A DNA stretch of 64,000 bases from Anthoceros angustus (Eukaryota > Streptophyta > Anthocerotopsida > Anthocerotales > Anthocerotaceae), in the NCBI GenBank assembly GCA_010909165.1, contig MU008159.1, positions 248,001-312,000 on the forward strand, written 5' to 3'. The notes under the pieces were generated by a model. The model had not been told where the DNA came from and made no database searches. It saw only the letters and a program-made list of their open reading frames with translations. The position numbers and the translations under genes are program-made. Below are positions 1-11,989 of the stretch, one piece after another; within the stretch, counting starts at the first letter, position 1; each line of letters begins with the position of its first letter.

Positions 1-2045
1 TGATAACATACTCCTGGTCGACAACGGCCTGCTCTCCCTCCTCTCTGTCGCATACTAGCTTTGGAGATCCAGGTTGTTTGCAAAGTGGACACGTTCGTGT
101 ATGGATCATAGCTTTTCTCCTTTGCACGGCCCGAGTCAATGACAAATACAACATCATCGATAGTAATTGCAGTTTCAGCAATATTGGTTGCGAGAACAAT
201 CTTGCGTACACCTGGAGGTGGACGTTTGAAAACTTTTTTTTGCTCACTTGAAGGCACCATAGAATGCATCGGAAGAATTAAATACTTGGCCTTCGCAGCA
301 AAAAAGCTGGAGGTTGCCAGCTGTTGCATCACCCTTGAGATGTCATCCCACCCTGGCAGGAACACTAAGATGGCTCCAAAACCGTCGTCAGTGGATGTCC
401 TGCATATATGGCACAATAATCGTTCAATGAGGGCCACATCAATTTCCTCCTGGTCTGTGTTGCTTTGATACTTTGACAACAACACCATTTGCTCTTGCGA
501 GGGTGGACCTTGGGCAGATCCAAACTTTTTTTGTTCAGCATTTCTCTTGTAACTGGACAGTCTTGCAGCAGCCTCAAGTTGCCCATGCTTATTAGCCCAA
601 TCAAGTGCAGTCATTCCATCTTCACAGGTTATAGACATATCAGCCCCTAGCGATAGCAATGTTGATATATCATCAACATGACCTTTGCCCGCAGCAAACA
701 TCAGAGCCGTAGCTCCTGTATGTGAATGCTGGTAGTTGCAAAGGCGTGGGCACTCAATCACCAAATTCATCAATTCCTCAAAATCACCATCTAACCAGGC
801 TATCGCCATAGCACTATCCATATCATCAGCATCACCCTGGTCCACAATGAGCTGATCCTCTGCTTGGTCATCCACATTATCTATAGTTGCGTTTGGAGTT
901 TCCAGCAAGCTGAGCACATCCTCCAGATAATAAGTTCGTACAGGGTACGTGAAACCTGGAACAGTAATGACAGGACAACCCCCAAAATATCGGGAAAACA
1001 AGTCTGAGTCCAGAGTAGCGCTCATTAAAATTAGGCGTAAATCTGGCCTGACTGGAAGCAGGTCCCGCAACACAATCAACAGGAAGTCAGCATTCCGATC
1101 ACGCTCATGAATTTCATCCACAATTACATGTGTGGCATCCACCCCATCTTCTGAGTCATCGTCAGCATCTGCATTCCTTGCTGAATGCCCTCCATACTTC
1201 ACCAGTTTCCGCAGGAGGACACCATTGGTCTGAAACATTAAAGAACTATGTCTCCCTCCTTTAGTCTCTAACCGTATCTGGTACCCAACAGTCGTACCCA
1301 CAGGCTCCCCTCTTTCAGCAGCAATGCGCTCAGCCACAGAAATGGCTGAAATTCGTCGTGGCTGTGTACATATTACCTTGCACGGCTTACCTTCAGACCA
1401 CATATGCTGAAGAATGAACTGAGGCACTTGAGTCGTCTTTCCACAGCCTGTTTCTCCAGCAATCAAGACAACCTGATGGTTATCCACAGCTGAAGTAATC
1501 GCATCCTCATATTGGGCAATTGGCAGCTGCGACCTGTCCTGCACTATCTGCTGCAACGCTGGTAGCCTTTTGATGCGATCTGCCAGAGATGCTACCTGTT
1601 TGGCAATGTCAGTGGCAGCAATTGGGGCCTGAACACGGACAGGCTTTCTGTGAGCAGGTCGAGAATTCTCAGTCCTCCTCACAGGTTTCAGTTCCTGATC
1701 TTCCTCTTCTGTTGGAGGGAACCGTGTAAAAAGCTCTGAAATGGCATCCTGTGTATTAGCTGACATGGAGAGCCGTGTTTCTTTTGTCTTCAGATTGTCC
1801 CCAGCGGACTTCGACACAGTAACACTTCGGTCCGCACCCTTGCCATAACTCTTGGACTTGAACCCCATCTTCTTGCAGAATTCATGCACCACTGCTCTGT
1901 CATGATTGCTCAAGTCACTCTCAAATTTCATCTCCATTGCTGGACTGGCTCTAAAATCCTCAAGCCGGTCCTCAATGTTAATGCGGTCCGACTCAGAAAC
2001 TGGGCGCTGCCCAATCGTCATCTGTCTCCTCCCCCTTGACCCCAT
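1..2045 (-). CDS. DEAH/DEIH-box RNA helicase with R3H and ankyrin repeats (NIH/HVT1-like), partial
   Basis: Single open frame from ATG at 2045 to the left edge, 681 codons, with no stop and no intron; an in-frame TAG lies just upstream of the ATG. R3H domain near residues 40-75, with the RAVVH core. Helicase motifs follow: GETGCGKT (197-204), TQPRRISA, VDEIHERD (DEIH at 310-313), MSATLDS, a LATNIAETAITIDD block and QRGGRAGR (motif VI, 667-674). Two ankyrin-like repeats (about 402-495, GATALMFAAGKGHVDDI and GMTALDWANKHGQLEAA) sit between the RecA lobes. The R3H plus inserted ankyrin order is known from plant nuclear DEIH-box helicases (NIH, HVT1) within the DHX36/YTHDC2 group. Expected role: ATP-driven unwinding of RNA or RNA/DNA structures, with R3H binding single strands. 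The C-terminal winged-helix and OB regions lie beyond the window. Confidence 0.93.
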   Translation of the reverse strand, partial: MGSRGRRQMTIGQRPVSESDRINIEDRLEDFRASPAMEMKFESDLSNHDRAVVHEFCKKMGFKSKSYGKGADRSVTVSKSAGDNLKTKETRLSMSANTQDAISELFTRFPPTEEEDQELKPVRRTENSRPAHRKPVRVQAPIAATDIAKQVASLADRIKRLPALQQIVQDRSQLPIAQYEDAITSAVDNHQVVLIAGETGCGKTTQVPQFILQHMWSEGKPCKVICTQPRRISAISVAERIAAERGEPVGTTVGYQIRLETKGGRHSSLMFQTNGVLLRKLVKYGGHSARNADADDDSEDGVDATHVIVDEIHERDRNADFLLIVLRDLLPVRPDLRLILMSATLDSDLFSRYFGGCPVITVPGFTYPVRTYYLEDVLSLLETPNATIDNVDDQAEDQLIVDQGDADDMDSAMAIAWLDGDFEELMNLVIECPRLCNYQHSHTGATALMFAAGKGHVDDISTLLSLGADMSITCEDGMTALDWANKHGQLEAAARLSSYKRNAEQKKFGSAQGPPSQEQMVLLSKYQSNTDQEEIDVALIERLLCHICRTSTDDGFGAILVFLPGWDDISRVMQQLATSSFFAAKAKYLILPMHSMVPSSEQKKVFKRPPPGVRKIVLATNIAETAITIDDVVFVIDSGRAKEKSYDPYTNVSTLQTTWISKASMRQRGGRAGRCRPGVCY

Positions 2046-3785
2046 TTGGAACTTGTCCACGATGAGAGTGCACGCTGGGCAGAACTAAACCTCAATAACT
2101 CTGCTTAACCAGACAAAACACAAGAGAGCTGCATAATTAGACAAATCCAAATGCATCAACCTCAGAGCATAGGTCAGAAACTTCAGCAGAAAACAGATGC
2201 AGCGGATCAGTCTGATGCCTGCAGTAGCAATCAGGCAGCCGGTGAGATTTTACCTCTTTCTCCAAAGCTGAGGCATGGACATCTAGCCTCTTCCACGTTC
2301 CGATCAGATATCAAGGTATTCGTGCGGGCCCGTCAAGGTCAACTAAGTGACCACCACACTTTCCAGGAAGGCTTAAGTTGGCCGGATTGGCGCTGGGCAC
2401 CTACATCCACACCGCGCAGAGCATTACTATCCGAAATTAAAAGAAACCAGTAAATCAACAGCAGGGGTTATGTCGCTCACTCCAGGTCCTGAAATTGTGA
2501 CTACTGCTGAGAATGCTGCTGAGCTTCCGGTCTCGATGAACGGTACAGGTCCTGATTTCCATGACTTAAAAACTGATGCAGGCAACCCCTCTGGTCGCCA
2601 GCTCATGATTGGCTCATACTTGCAGCCGTCATCTCCAGGACGACCGCAAATTCAAAAAATCCTTGCTGCAAGCGTCTAACAGGATCGGATGATGAAACGG
2701 GTGCCGAAACCCTAGCCCTAATTCCTGTTTCAGCTTGTTCCAATTTCTCCCGCTACTGCTCAATCGATCCAGCCCTCTAGACTACACCGTCGTAGCCCCA
2801 ACATTGACCGCCACAGCCCCAGCAATTCCCGCCACGGCGCAAACATTTCCCGCCACAGGATCAGCCTCACTTATCGTACTCCACCCTGCCTCAAGATGCA
2901 AAGCCGGTGGACAACGAACTCCGTGGACTGAAATCGAGAAGCACAGACTTAAGTTCTAAAGCGTGCTAATCCCTGCAATCCAAGAGAAGAATATTCGACA
3001 ATCCCTTCGGCTTCAACTAAAGTCTTGTATGTCGATACGTGTTCCACATTCAATGTCAAAACGGCGTTGGCGTGCTGTCTGACTTCTGCCTTGCCTGCTC
3101 CGTGTTCAGCGTTGATGCGCTCTTGCTGACATGCTGGCCCGTGGTCGCTGCCTTCTGCGTGCACCAAGGCGATGACAAAATGGTAGCATGCTGATTACGC
3201 TCGCGCTAGCCTTAACGAACTGTAAAGTCTGAGAGGAGCGCGTCACATGGATATATTTTGCTTTGATACGTGGTTTAGGAAGGGAGCGTATCACCCACAG
3301 CATGGAGCTTCCTTTCATTTTTATAACCCACTGCAGAAACCACCATAACCAGAAGTCCCAAACAAACCCAACCCAAGTTACCCAGCCTCACGAGGCAAGG
3401 TGAGACGTACAGGGATTCCACGTGTCTGGCTTGGATGCCTTCTTGCACCACAGCGAAGGTTGCTGTAGCGTTTCCCGGCTCACTAAATTCTTCCACCTGG
3501 CAGAACAATGGAAGATGAACAGGCCACTGAAAGGTACATAGTTGGCATGGTTAGGTTTGCAGTCTCCTGTTAACCACTCCTCTCTCTAAGGTAACGGGCC
3601 TGCTCGAGCATAAGGACCCTTACCCCTTGGTTGTCCCCAGGTGGATGGGCTATCGTTTTTCCCTTATTGAATAAAATTCCTCGAGCATATAAGGATCCTT
3701 ACCCCTCACCTTTAACCTGTCTTGCACATTCAGAAATACTCCTATGGACTTACATATGGGATGACATAGATGGACGACCCCCTCC
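2046..3785. other. Upstream region of the helicase gene; no convincing gene
   Basis: Open frames here are short and match no family I recognise; several lack an ATG. A telo-box-like motif (AAACCCTAGCCCTAA) at 2707-2721 resembles those near transcription starts of plant housekeeping genes, so the helicase transcript may start near 2.7 kb with a 5' UTR intron. Two copies of a CTCGAGCATA..AAGGA..CCTTACCCCT motif sit at about 3602-3630 and 3681-3710. Confidence 0.5.
2707..2721 (-). promoter_or_regulatory. Telo-box-like motif upstream of the helicase gene
   Basis: AAACCCTAGCCCTAA on the plus strand, about 660 bp upstream of the helicase ATG. Telo-boxes are common in plant promoters of genes for translation and RNA metabolism. 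The link to this gene is inferred from position only. Confidence 0.35.
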
Positions 3786-4199
3786 AGTAGTGTTTACATT
3801 GAATTCGCCCTCAGTCCGTCCTGTCAACTAGTGTTTACATTGAATTCACCATCAGTCTGTCTTGTCAACTAGTGTTTACATTGAATTCGCCCTCCGTCCG
3901 TTGGAAAGCCCGTGCACAGCGGGCGACGGACCGAGGGTATCAAGGTTTTTAACTTGGAGCATATGGGCCCACATATCGGAAACTTATTGTGGCCAGTCCA
4001 GGTGTTCCCATGCTCAGAACATCGACCCACTATGTAATTGTGATAGGTGAAAAGTAGTTTATAATTAGTAAACAGTCTATCGGCAAGAGTCGTAGAAACT
4101 TCCGTCTGCGACTGTTGCCGACAATCCACCCTAGTATTAGGGTGGTCTGGTATTGGGGCAACAGACGGAGGGGGCTTCAAACTCAATGTAAACACTACT
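3786..4199. mobile_element. Short non-autonomous TIR element with tandemly repeated left end
   Basis: A 17-bp terminal inverted repeat, AGTAGTGTTTACATTGA, is at 3786-3802 and, inverted, at 4183-4199. The similarity continues inward through a CCCTCCGTCCGTTG-like stretch. The left end is present three times as a 41-bp tandem unit (starts 3788, 3829, 3870). About 414 bp in all, no coding capacity, MITE-like. I see no clean target-site duplication, so the superfamily is unassigned. Confidence 0.65.
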
Positions 4200-5967
4200 T
4201 TAGTATGCTGGGAGGAACCAGGGTTGGCCAGTTAGGCTATGAGAACGCAACGACTCGTTGCTACGGTGTCATTGCAGGAAACGAGAGGGGTGTATGCAAA
4301 CGTAATAGGCTCTGAGTCAACCCTCGCACCCGCCAAGCTCTACCCTACACATACACACATGTGAGTGGAACTCCAAGCACAACTGACCATCAACAGTCCA
4401 CCCTTCGGGGGATCACAAGACACACAACATAGATGTACAAGAGACTACGCAACTGGAGTGCTAGTAGAGCCAAGACATAGGAGCTTAGAAGCTCCACAGT
4501 GAGCAAAAGGGCATAGCCACGTCCATTGCCAAATGTGTGTACACTAGGTTATAATGACCACTACTTGTAGCGGAAGTTCTTCGCCAAAATTGGCACTACT
4601 TTGAATCTATGGCGCTACTTTGAATCTATGGCGCCTATTAGGATCCTAGGCACCACAGGCTCTTAAGAGACGTTGCTGCAAAACCTGTTGCCCTCAAATG
4701 GAAAACTTCATTTACACCACATGAAGTCCTTTTCTTGCTGTTCCGTTCTCATCCCTGCACAATTCCTTCCCGTCATGCAAGAATTGGTACAAGCAGAGCT
4801 GACCATGGTTTGCAATCAACTCCATTGTCGATTTTAACTCAGTGCAAAGAATAATAATATTTTATTTGACGTATATAGAACAAAGAATATTATTTTGCCT
4901 CAACGCTGGCCCATAGTGGACTAAATCCTAACGTTTCTCTTGTGCATTTCAATCTCTAAAGTTTGGTCTAAACTCTAAACCTAGTTTAAACCCCAGACAT
5001 GTTGTTGCCATTGGTCTCAAATTAATCTTGGAAGTGATTATGCTCTAGCTCATATCATTCTTCTAGCACTCGACGTCTCTAACGTCACAAACTTCCCATC
5101 ATTTTTTCTTCTTAATAAAATATAAGGTTTCAAAGTGATAAGGATCAATTAGGGAGGCCACTTGTGTTTTTCCTTTAACAATAGTGCTTGTTTTACCGTT
5201 TTTGCATCAGGTTGTTATTTTTTTAATGAAAATATTATTGTAATAGTATGTTATTGAATAAACTTCACTAAAATCAATATTGTTAACATGATTAACAAGA
5301 AAGAAAGAATTTTATTATAGCCCACTATGACAGTCATGGGACTCAAACAAGATAAAGACAAAGGATGTGATAAAAATAGTTCAAACTAGTTCATAATTAA
5401 AATAAAATAGCTAATTAAAATCTTAAGCGTATGGCAGATTCATCGTCTTCAGCATGGCCTTCCATAAATCTTACACGTTTTGTTAGCATAAGTCGCTTGT
5501 ATATCTATGTACTGATCATTGACATTTCGCGTTTGAACTTAATTGACCAACCTTGCTAAATGACTATGAACTAGTCAGGGTATGTCTGTTTACAAGCATA
5601 TCGTCATGTCATATTTTATGACATCATTGCATCCAAGGGACTAACTGTCTATACATTTGATTGTGAATTCTTACCCTATTTTGGTGTGAATGAGACCACC
5701 CATCTCTGGTTATTACATTAGAACCCACAAAAGTTCTCTCACAATACAAACAAAATATAAAACAGTATCTTTTAAAGAAATACAATAAAATTGACATCGA
5801 AGATAATTTTTATATATGAAACAAATATCGAGACTTCATCATATTTTAACTCTATATATGTGTGAGCTACTTTCATAGATCCATCTTCATTGCTTGCTTG
5901 TTTCATTCTTTTCCATAGTCCATAGTAGATTTCTTTTTAAATTGGGTCGTTATTTTTTGTGTGAAAG
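4200..5967. other. Intergenic, becoming strongly AT-rich
   Basis: No gene seen. A perfect 19-bp tandem duplication (CTACTTTGAATCTATGGCG) lies at 4596-4633. From about 4830 the sequence is AT-rich and remains so through the small secreted-protein gene to about 6.9 kb. Confidence 0.5.
5853..5858 (+). promoter_or_regulatory. Candidate TATA box for the EG45-like gene
   Basis: TATATA within TCTATATATG, about 110 bp upstream of the ATG at 5968. That distance fits a short 5' UTR. The surrounding sequence is AT-rich, so a chance match is possible. Confidence 0.35.
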
Positions 5968-6577
5968 ATGATGCACAATTTGAGTGGTTATGCCATGGCC
6001 TTTATGGTCATCATGAACATCATTGTTTTGCTTGGGATATCCAAGGCTGGTCTTGGAGAAGTTATTGAAAGTCACCAGGATGATTTCAATTTTTTTCTAG
6101 TGCAAAAGTCGGCAACTAATCTGGCAACATTTTCTATGGATCGTACGTTTTTATTGTCGACTTGTTTTGTATATATTGTCCCATGCAATTTTAAGTACTT
6201 GTATACTCACACCTTCGTTTATTTTCTTTTTCTTTGTAGCAAATAGTTGTTGCTACAATAACACAGAAGACGGACAAGTTAGCATCGGGATTTGGGCGGT
6301 TGGAGATGAGACTATATGGAAAGAGGGAATGAACTGTGGGAAGTCCTTTAATATGTGCCGTGCCTCTAGTAATCACGACGGATCAGGTCCTGTTGATGGA
6401 AATATCTGCATTAACACTACTATTGAAGTCCAAATTATTGATCAAATGCGAGCTGACAACGATTATCATAAAGCCAATTTGATTCTTTCTTTGGAAACAT
6501 GGGTCCATATCTTTGGAGACAACATGTATGATGATACTCCTCGAACGATGTACATTTACGAGGTATCAAAAGCTTAA
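5968..6577 (+). CDS. Secreted EG45/expansin-like (PNP-like) protein, two exons
   Basis: Exon 1 5968-6142, exon 2 6240-6577; a GTACGT donor and TTTGTAG acceptor join in phase 1 to give 170 residues. Residues about 8-28 form a hydrophobic signal peptide. The rest resembles the double-psi beta-barrel of EG45-like and plant natriuretic peptide proteins: Cys pair NSCCYNN, a GIWAVGDETIWKEGMNCGK block (family pattern A..D..W..G..CG), then VQIIDQ and a LILSLETWVHIFGD strand. Known members are small apoplastic proteins related to the expansin N-terminal domain but without its wall-loosening partner domain. The usual VDxCP aspartate/cysteine motif is replaced here, so function may differ. It lies alone in an AT-rich island with AT-rich codons, unlike most neighbours. 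Confidence 0.72.
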
Positions 6578-7080
6578 ACCGTGGATTTGAGACAAAAAGG
6601 TTTCTTTGAGATTAAATAATTAATGCATTATGTTGTTTAAAAAATATATGATATTTATTTGACCTCAATATGTCTTCCAAATATGCTAGCTTTTGGTAGC
6701 TTCAAAATTTTACTATTCACCATACATTGATTTTGAGAGAAACTTGCCACTTCCGAATTCGAATACTTGTGCTACGGATAGCACGGTAGTACAAGACACC
6801 AAGTTCAAGGTGCTTTAGGATTAAGTAGCCATCATCCTCACCGTCCAATAAGTATATTATGTAGTTTTTTTCCTTACCTAATCTCCCACTTGGACGAAAA
6901 TAAGTTCTGCGAGACTAGTTAAAATGAAGAAAATGTCGTTCCTTAAGATAACATCTACACGTTGTTCCATTGGAACTCCACGATCAAGCACCCTTGGGTG
7001 GGATCATTACTTCGAGTGCTATGGATCCCATGCCATAAAAGGTCCTACGGGGCCGCTTTTGTAAAAAATGTCATACAGGG
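6578..7080. other. AT-rich spacer between the EG45-like gene and the copia element
   Basis: No supported gene. The reading frame that continues into the 5' LTR (6962-7291) is incidental. Confidence 0.45.
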
Positions 7081-7282
7081 TGTAGAAATAAGTAATTATT
7101 TATTATCATCCCAAACTAATTATCATAATAGGTTAGGGTTATTGAAGCGTTTTTGTGAAACTCCCACCGTCACGACTCTCCAGCACCACCTTCTTGTACC
7201 ACACACGTTTTTGCTCAATTTACTTCTCACACAACGCCATCTCTGTATGATTGCTCGATGCTTGTACTTGCCATACTGTTTA
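7081..7282 (+). repeat. 5' LTR of the copia element
   Basis: Begins TGTAGAAATAAGTAATTATT and ends at CTGTTTA immediately before the primer-binding site. Pairs with 13061-13256. Carries a short CACCGTCACG stretch that is shortened in the 3' copy. Confidence 0.93.
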
Positions 7283-7294
7283 TGGTATTAGAGC
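7283..7294 (+). other. Primer-binding site of the copia element (Met-tRNAi type)
   Basis: TGGTATTAGAGC directly after the 5' LTR. Plant copia elements typically carry TGGTATCAGAGC, complementary to initiator Met-tRNA; one base differs. Confidence 0.85.
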
Positions 7295-8086
7295 AATTCA
7301 ATCAATTTCATGGCAATCTAGCTTCCTATTTCAGCAGGCCTACTCAACATGAAGAGGCGCCACCAATCCTGGCTCATGGAACTTCTTCCAATTGCTGAAC
7401 GTAGCAAGAAAGATAAGAGATCAGAAAAATGTCAGGTTTCTTGCATCTTTCGATGCCTGCTTTAATGGACTAATCTGCAGAGGAAATGATAAAGAACCAT
7501 CAGTTCTGTTGGAGTCACTTACCCCAAACATCTACACGAACCTCTTGTTGCTGTAGAAACACCTGCAACAGTAGAATTTGCCATTATTCTTCAGTAGTTG
7601 TTCATCAAAGCTAAAAGAGACACTTTCAGATCTCATAACCCCCTTATACATGTACAAAACAAACTCCAGGCATTAGCAAAAGAAGCTTACGCATACCAAC
7701 GTAAGACAAAATTCGATAATATCATGCTACACAAGCAAATAGGGAAGTTAGAACACAAGATCAAGCAGCTAGGAAGCCAATTCCGTCAATTTTAAATTTC
7801 AGTGGTTACAGGATCCAAAGCAGACACACCCATTTACTCTGCACGAGATCCCGTAGTGTCTTACATGCCAATTACATCCAAATTGGCTTATACACGTCCT
7901 GCTGAACCTGTAGATCTTGCCTCTTACAAACATCTACCAGAGCCTCTAGAGATGACTCTTATAGGTCTAGCTTCTATGTTAGACTCAGATTCAACTCCCA
8001 AGGATAGCTACATCCTGTAGTCTTCCTGTCTTTAAAAGGATAGCTACCAGTAACCCTAGTTTTTCATTAACATCAATACCCAAACC

Positions 8087-9017
8087 ATGGCTACTGGTTC
8101 TCAACAGACATCTACCATAGTTGGTAGCATTCCTCCTATGGTAGAAATTAAGGACAGGGATAGATTTAATGGTACTGATTTTGATACTTGGGAAATGAGA
8201 ATGGTAGCTATCTTAGAAGAACAGGAATTAATGGATGTAGTGGATGGGACTCTAGCAAGACCCGTTACACCTACTCCTAAACTTGCTGCTGGCAGCCCAG
8301 CTGCCCTAGTGATAATAGCATGGCATAAGAAGGACAAAAGGGCCAGAAACATTCTGCTTTCTGCCCCTAGACAGAAACATGATGTCACATACTCAGGGCC
8401 AAACAACAGCTGCTGCAGTATGGACAGTCTTCAAAGATATGTTTTCTGCCAAAGACCCCATGGCTCACCTTAATGCCACAAGACAATTATACACAATGAC
8501 AATGAAAGAGACGGATACCATAGAGGACCATGTGCATAGGTTTCGGACTCTGAGGGCCAAGCTTGCTTCTGCTGATCCAGCCAGATCCACGGTTACAGAA
8601 CTTCAAGCTGCCAATATACTGCTCTCATCTCTTCCTGCAAGCTACCGTACTATAGTCAGTACTCAGGCTTCGGTATTAAGACAAGTTGCAAAAGCAGCAC
8701 CTGCTGGACATGCTCCAGCCATTACCTTATCGGAGATTATTGGAGCCCTGCTTGAAGAAGAGTCTAGCAAAATAGGAACAGGCCGTGCTTCCTTCTCCCA
8801 TCAACAACAGCATGTCTTGTATACCTCTAGGGGAAGAGGACGAGGCAGAGGCGGTTTTCGGCCAAGACACCACTATAGTAGACCTGGAAATAGCTCCACA
8901 TCTGGACAGCGGAAGGCAAAAGGCCCCTGTAGCTGGTGATGCATACCTGGTCACTATGAACACGAGTGCCGAAAGAAACTTGCAGGAGAGCCTCGTCATC
9001 CTGCAACAGAAACACAT
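8087..9017 (+). pseudogene. copia gag region, frameshifted and with a stop in the zinc knuckle
   Basis: Starts at ATG 8087 with a copia-type gag N terminus (RFNGTDFDTWEMRM). The frame shifts near 8370-8400 into a second frame carrying the UBN2/DUF4219-type gag core (about 8379-8939: HLNATRQLYTMTM, EDHVHRFRTLRAKL, LLSSLPASYRTI) and an RGRGRG-rich tail. A TGA at about 8937-8939 interrupts the CCHC zinc-knuckle region, which resumes in the same frame. Not translatable as one protein. Confidence 0.88.
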
Positions 9018-9350
9018 ATGGTTAGATCAAACCCTAATAACAAGGCACCAGCTATACTTGCAGTCTGTCTGTCACTCACCAAGGTAGAGAAATCTATGTG
9101 GTTCCTTGACTCATGTGCAACTAACCACATCTGTCAATCAAAAGACATGTTCATAACTGATACAAAATCTGCCACTAGCCAATTCGTGCCCTTAGGTGAC
9201 GACCATGGATTATCCATAGAAGGATCAAGGCAAGTCATGCTTACCCTCAATTGTGGACAGCAGGTCATCCTACAAGGAGTCGTACATTTTCCACACATGA
9301 CAAAAAATCTGTTATCAGTTCATAAGCTTACAACTGAGCATCCATTGTAG
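9018..9350 (+). pseudogene. copia aspartic protease region
   Basis: Contains WFLDSCATNHIC, the retropepsin active-site region of copia elements. The usual DSGATxH reads DSCATNH, so the glycine after the catalytic Asp-Ser is lost. The NLLSVHKL block typical of the protease/pre-integrase border follows, and the frame stops at 9350. Confidence 0.85.
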
Positions 9351-9519
9351 TTACTTTTTAAACCAGGGTCCTGCACCCTAACACCAGCAAATCAGAACTC
9401 ACTTGTATTAGCAGTAGGAGTCCCATACCATGGTCTCTATAGCCTGCAAATTACAACACCAGAATCATTACATAAGGCCAATGTTGCTGATGCAAAGCCT
9501 GGTGTTAGTCCTACTTTTC

Positions 9520-11564
9520 TATGGCACTGTCGCCTATGCCACCCAAGTCCAGCTTTTCTACAGAGAGTTGTTCAACATCGAGAACTGTACAAAGATGGAC
9601 TTACCCTTACACTTGAAGATAGCACCTTCTGCGAGAGCTGCCAATATGGAAAGATAACACAGAAACCTTATAATGATCCTGAACCAACCAAGGCTACTAC
9701 CCTGCTGGAAGTTGTCCATTCGGACATTTGTGGACCCATGTCCACACAATCTCTAGTGGGAGCCATCTATTTCTTATCTTTTATGGACAAATGGAGTCAT
9801 TATTGCCAACTCTATTATTTACATAGCCGCCAGCAGACTTATGCCAAGTTTGTTGAATATGTGGCTATGGCTGAAGCTCAAACGGGATGCACCATTAAGC
9901 GTTTACGAATTGACAATGCCAAGGAATATGTCAGCGGAGACTTCAGTGCTTTCAGCAGACAAAAGGGCATAATACACCAGTTAACAATTCCATATCATCC
10001 GCCCCAAAATCCAGTTGCAGAGCGCTATAACAGGACTTTGCAAGAAAGGACAAGAGCCACACTCACTTTGGCAGGACTTACCAGGGGATATTGGGCGGAG
10101 GCAGTGGACTCTATCAACTATGTCACCAACAGGTTGCCTCTAAAGCCTTTTTATGACACCACACCCTTTGAGAGATGGACTGGTGACAAACCTCGTATCC
10201 GTCACCTCAGAATCTTCGGAGCAGCAGCCTATGCCTACATACCAGCAGACAAGCGAAGAAAGATGGACCACAAAGCCACAAAGCATATATTTGTTGGCTA
10301 TTCAGATACGGTGAAAGGATGCAAGCTTTATAATCCCTCTACCAGGGAGCTATCCATAGCACGCTGTGTAAGCTTTAATGAATCCTATATCCTGCAGTCC
10401 CACGAGAAATTTGTATCCAGTTATGACACTCTGCCTGCAGTCACCATACATGGCCATACACCTATATATGAAGACAGTTTACCCGATTCAGATTTAGACA
10501 GTGACCACGTGATTTTTGAGCCAGAGACAGTTGCAGTTTTGCCTGCAGCCCCTGATCCACTTGGTCATGATAATGATCAGCCTGATGAGGCCACTGTCCA
10601 AGCTGATGAGTTGGAGATGGATCCAGCAGAACCTGATTTACCAATTCAACCTGCACATGATGAACCGCTCGAACATGAGTATAATTATGCTGAACAGCCA
10701 GCCATGCATGATTTTGCTGAACAGCCAGCTAGACAGGATTTGGCCAGAGATGAACCAATTCCTCTACGACGATCAGCCAGGATACACAGACCACGTTCAG
10801 AATGGCTAAATCCTCCTATGAACCTTTCAGCCTTCGCATCAGACTCTACAAGGGAAAGTCTTGAACAGATGGCTCGACATATGGCTTATACTATTATGGA
10901 ACCACCTGATACTCCAATGACCTACAAGAAGGCTCTCGCCTCACCACAAAAATCAGATTGGCAAAAGGCAATCGACAGCGAATATAAATCACTCATGGAC
11001 AACCAAACATGGAAACTGGTTAGATTACCTCCAGGGCGTAAGGCAATTACCTCCAAGTGGGTTTTTAAGTTGAAGCTAAATCCGGATGGTTCTGTTGCCC
11101 GCTACAAGGCACGTTTGGTCGCCAGAGGATACACACAAGTACAAGGGCTTGATTATAACGAGACTTTCAGTCCCATGGTGAAGCCCACCTCTATGAGGAT
11201 ACTCCTCTGCTATGCCATTCAACACAATTTACTAGTCCACCAGATGGACGTTAAAACAGCCTTTTTAAACGGTCCCCTGGACGAGACCATCTTCATTACA
11301 CAGCCAGAAGGATATGTGTTTGATCCAGACCTTGTGTGTGAACTGCTGAAGTCATTATATAGGCTGAAACAATCAGCTCGCATATGGAACAGACAAGCTG
11401 ACAAGAAGCTTCGAGCTTTAGGTTTTGAACCTCTCACAGCAGATTGCAGCATGTATGTCCTGCGTACAGCAAACGGATTATGTATCATTGCGCTGTATGT
11501 AGATGATAATTTCATATTCGCTAGCAGCAGGAAATTCTCACACAAGTTAAAAGGACTTAGCTGA
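9520..11564 (+). pseudogene. copia integrase and reverse transcriptase
   Basis: Open from about 9520 to 11564. The HHCC zinc region (WHCRLCHPS ... CESCQYGK) is followed by the integrase core with HSDICGPM, IDNAKEY and NPVAERYNRTL supplying the D-D-E triad. After an acidic, low-complexity linker comes the RT: WQKAIDSEYKSLMDNQTW, RYKARLVARGYTQ, QMDVKTAFLNG and the YVDDN catalytic motif. The frame breaks just after the RT palm. The triads look intact, but the element as a whole cannot make a polyprotein. Confidence 0.92.
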
Positions 11565-11989
11565 AGAGTGGGATATGACTGATGTTGGTCCTCTACGTTT
11601 TGCTCTTGGAATCCAATTCCATTTTAATCCATTGATGCTTGGTGACCCTACATCAAGAGCACTTCATTAGACAAATTCTGAACAAGTTTCAGCTACAAGA
11701 TATTAATCCTGTTGCCACCCTGTTGCTGTTGGAGAAAAGCTCTCAATAGCAGACTGCCCAACAACAGAGGCGGAAAAATATGAAATGTCTCAAATACCTT
11801 ATAGGAGGTTGTCGAGTCTTCTATACCTTGCAGGATGGACACGTCCTGATATTTCTCTAGCAACAGGCGTTGTATCACGTTATTTATCAAACCCTGGCAG
11901 CGACACTGGATCGCTGTTAAGAGAATCCAATGCTATTTAAAGGGAACTAGGCATCTATGTCTCAGGTATACTAAAGCACAAGACTTCAC

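Noticed and set aside
3275-3508. Minus-strand frame with one membrane-like segment
   Set aside because: It has no ATG start, no family match and lies in non-coding flank.
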